Below, one piece after another: positions 14,383 through 15,619 of a DNA stretch of 15,619 nt. The position numbers were made by a program, and so were the translations under genes. The stretch is from Acidobacteriota bacterium. GTDB taxonomy: Bacteria; Acidobacteriota; Vicinamibacteria; Vicinamibacterales; 2-12-FULL-66-21. How positions within the stretch are numbered: position 1 is the stretch's first letter; the number at the start of each line of letters is the position of its first letter. Below the pieces are notes generated by a model. The model did not search any database, was not told the origin of the DNA, and saw nothing but the letters and a program-made list of their open reading frames with translations. Location: positions 1 through 15,619 of the forward strand of contig JABFWM010000456.1 in assembly GCA_013362195.1 (NCBI GenBank), written 5' to 3'.

Positions 14383-15619
14383 CTACCTGCTTCGCTCAGT
14401 GACGTCCGCCAGTCCGACGTCGATGAACTGTCCGCCGCGGGTCTGGTGCGCGTGCACGGCGATCACGTTCTTCCCGGGCTGCAGCGCGGTGCGCGCCGCG
14501 CCAGTCAGCGGCACATACGCGAAGCCCGCGTTCGCACCCGCAAGCTGGGCGACGAGCGTTCCGTTCACATACACCTGCGCGTCGTCGTCATGGAAGACGC
14601 GCAGGTACGGCGCGTCAGGCACGGCGGCAACGTCCACGGCACGTCGCAGCCAGATGTCGGATGACGTCCAGGGCGTGCCGACGTTTGCGAAGCGCGTCCC
14701 GGTGGCACCGAATCCGCTCGTGCCGGCCGTCCAGGCGGCGTCGTCGAAGCTCGCGTCGAACCAGTTGCCCGACGGCTGCGTCGTCGTGTACCGCCAGGTC
14801 GCGGGCGTGCGGTCCGAGGCCGTGACCACGTGGCGAATCGTTGGCGGCGGAGCGTAGACGCGACGAATGGCGGCCACGGTGTCCGGCGAGAGCTTGGTGA
14901 CGGCGCGATCGTAGGTCATGACGCCATTGACCTCGACCTCCACGTCAGTGGTCTGCGTGTAGATCGCCGAGGCGAGGCCGTCGCCGATGTGCAGGCGGAG
15001 CTGCGTCAGCAGATCGCGGAACGCCGCGTTCAGTTCGTCGAGGGTCGAGTAGCTGCGATAGCCCCAGTTCCCTTTGTCGACCCAGGTGTGCGTCTCGATC
15101 GGCAGGCCGAGGCCGCCGAATTCGCCGAGCATCGCGGCGCGCTCTTTTTCGACGGGCGGCATCGCCGGGCCGGGATAGGCGTGCAGGTCGGCGACGTCGC
15201 CGACCTTCGCGTCCGTCCATCCGCTCGTGTTGTTCACCAGGCGCGTCGTGTCGTAGGCCTTCAACCACGACACGTAGTCGGGCGTCTTGTGCTGTCCCCA
15301 GCCTTCGTTGAACGGCACCCACATCACGATCGAGGGATGGTTGCGCAGCGTGTCGATGACGTCCTGCAGCTCGCGCTTGAAGTTCGCCTCCGCGTCGGCG
15401 CCCTTGTTGTTGCCGCTCGGCATGTCCTGCCACACCAGCATGCCGAGCCGATCCGCGTGGTAGTACCAGCGCGCGGGCTCCACCTTCACGTGCTTGCGAA
15501 TGACGTTGAACCCGAGGTCCTTCGTCTTCTGGATGTCGAAGGCCAGCGCCTCGTCGGTTGGCGCGGTGTACAACCCGTCGGGCCACCACCCCTGATCGAG
15601 CAGCCCGAACTGGAAGAGC
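14383..15619 (-). CDS. Glycoside hydrolase family 2 protein, C-terminal part
   Basis: These are the last 411 residues of a gene whose start lies beyond the right edge. The visible part opens within the GH2 TIM barrel: LLDQGWWPDGLYTAP, then DIQKTKDLGFNVIRKHVKVE, RLGMLVWQDMPSG, and PSIVMWVPFNEGWGQ. In the last, N104-E105 (numbered from the edge) is the expected acid/base position. MLGEFGGLGLP gives E166 as the likely nucleophile. Family 2 includes beta-galactosidases, beta-glucuronidases and beta-mannosidases, and the substrate cannot be told from this part. After the barrel (about 270-405) comes a beta-sandwich, WRYTTTQPSGNWFDASFDD ... DIWLRRAVDV ... VYVNGTLVAQL, resembling a galactose-binding-like domain appended at the C-terminus. 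Export cannot be assessed without the N-terminus. The gene is followed by the REPIN-like element and the PIG-L remnant on the same strand. Confidence 0.88.
   Translation of the reverse strand, partial: LFQFGLLDQGWWPDGLYTAPTDEALAFDIQKTKDLGFNVIRKHVKVEPARWYYHADRLGMLVWQDMPSGNNKGADAEANFKRELQDVIDTLRNHPSIVMWVPFNEGWGQHKTPDYVSWLKAYDTTRLVNNTSGWTDAKVGDVADLHAYPGPAMPPVEKERAAMLGEFGGLGLPIETHTWVDKGNWGYRSYSTLDELNAAFRDLLTQLRLHIGDGLASAIYTQTTDVEVEVNGVMTYDRAVTKLSPDTVAAIRRVYAPPPTIRHVVTASDRTPATWRYTTTQPSGNWFDASFDDAAWTAGTSGFGATGTRFANVGTPWTSSDIWLRRAVDVAAVPDAPYLRVFHDDDAQVYVNGTLVAQLAGANAGFAYVPLTGAARTALQPGKNVIAVHAHQTRGGQFIDVGLADVTERSR

Overview
The window looks like a chromosomal segment of a high-GC soil-type bacterium, most likely an acidobacterium and probably class Vicinamibacteria (inferred). 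The evidence is a PadR regulator next to an 'acidobacterial duplicated orphan permease' (ADOP), a planctomycete/acidobacterium-style set of cytochrome-linked DUF1549/DUF1553 and DUF1501 proteins, several small exported proteins without clear homologues, and three different families of REP-like palindromes between genes. I see no rRNA, tRNA, CRISPR array, integrase or complete insertion sequence.

Layout. At the left edge the start of a secreted histidine phosphatase runs off the window on the minus strand (1-396). A short divergent region (397-603) holds a probable promoter and a 21-bp tandem operator candidate. It drives a plus-strand pair, a PadR regulator (604-936) and an ADOP permease (953-3601). 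Everything else is on the minus strand and converges on the permease. Reading leftward from the right edge, the genes are: the C-terminal part of a glycoside hydrolase family 2 enzyme (14383-15619); a REPIN-like element (14264-14371); a broken PIG-L deacetylase whose Tat signal is fused out of frame to the middle of the catalytic domain (13628-14256); a di-haem cytochrome c (11826-13499); a DUF1549/DUF1553 protein with two CxxCH motifs (9305-11776); a Tat-exported DUF1501 protein (7772-9205); a 460-bp gap filled by a tandem duplication full of GGGGTCAGACCCC palindromes; a Tat-exported NHL beta-propeller (6235-7311); a small secreted protein (5778-6149); a small two-helix membrane protein (5396-5713); and a secreted probable alpha/alpha-barrel protein starting at a GTG (3664-5340).

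How it may work together (inference). Nearly all products are exported. The four genes from 13499 down to 6235 form a co-directional series: cytochrome, cytochrome-linked DUF1549/DUF1553 protein, alkaline-phosphatase-like DUF1501 protein, and beta-propeller. This is a plausible periplasmic redox and substrate-processing module of unknown substrate. The GH2 and barrel proteins suggest polysaccharide use around it. Co-transcription is not proven, because REP-like palindromes interrupt the run at several gene junctions. The most useful observations are the repeat architecture at 7320-7763, the REPIN-like element, the deletion-fusion in the PIG-L gene, and the duplicated Cys/Pro motif in the cytochrome.
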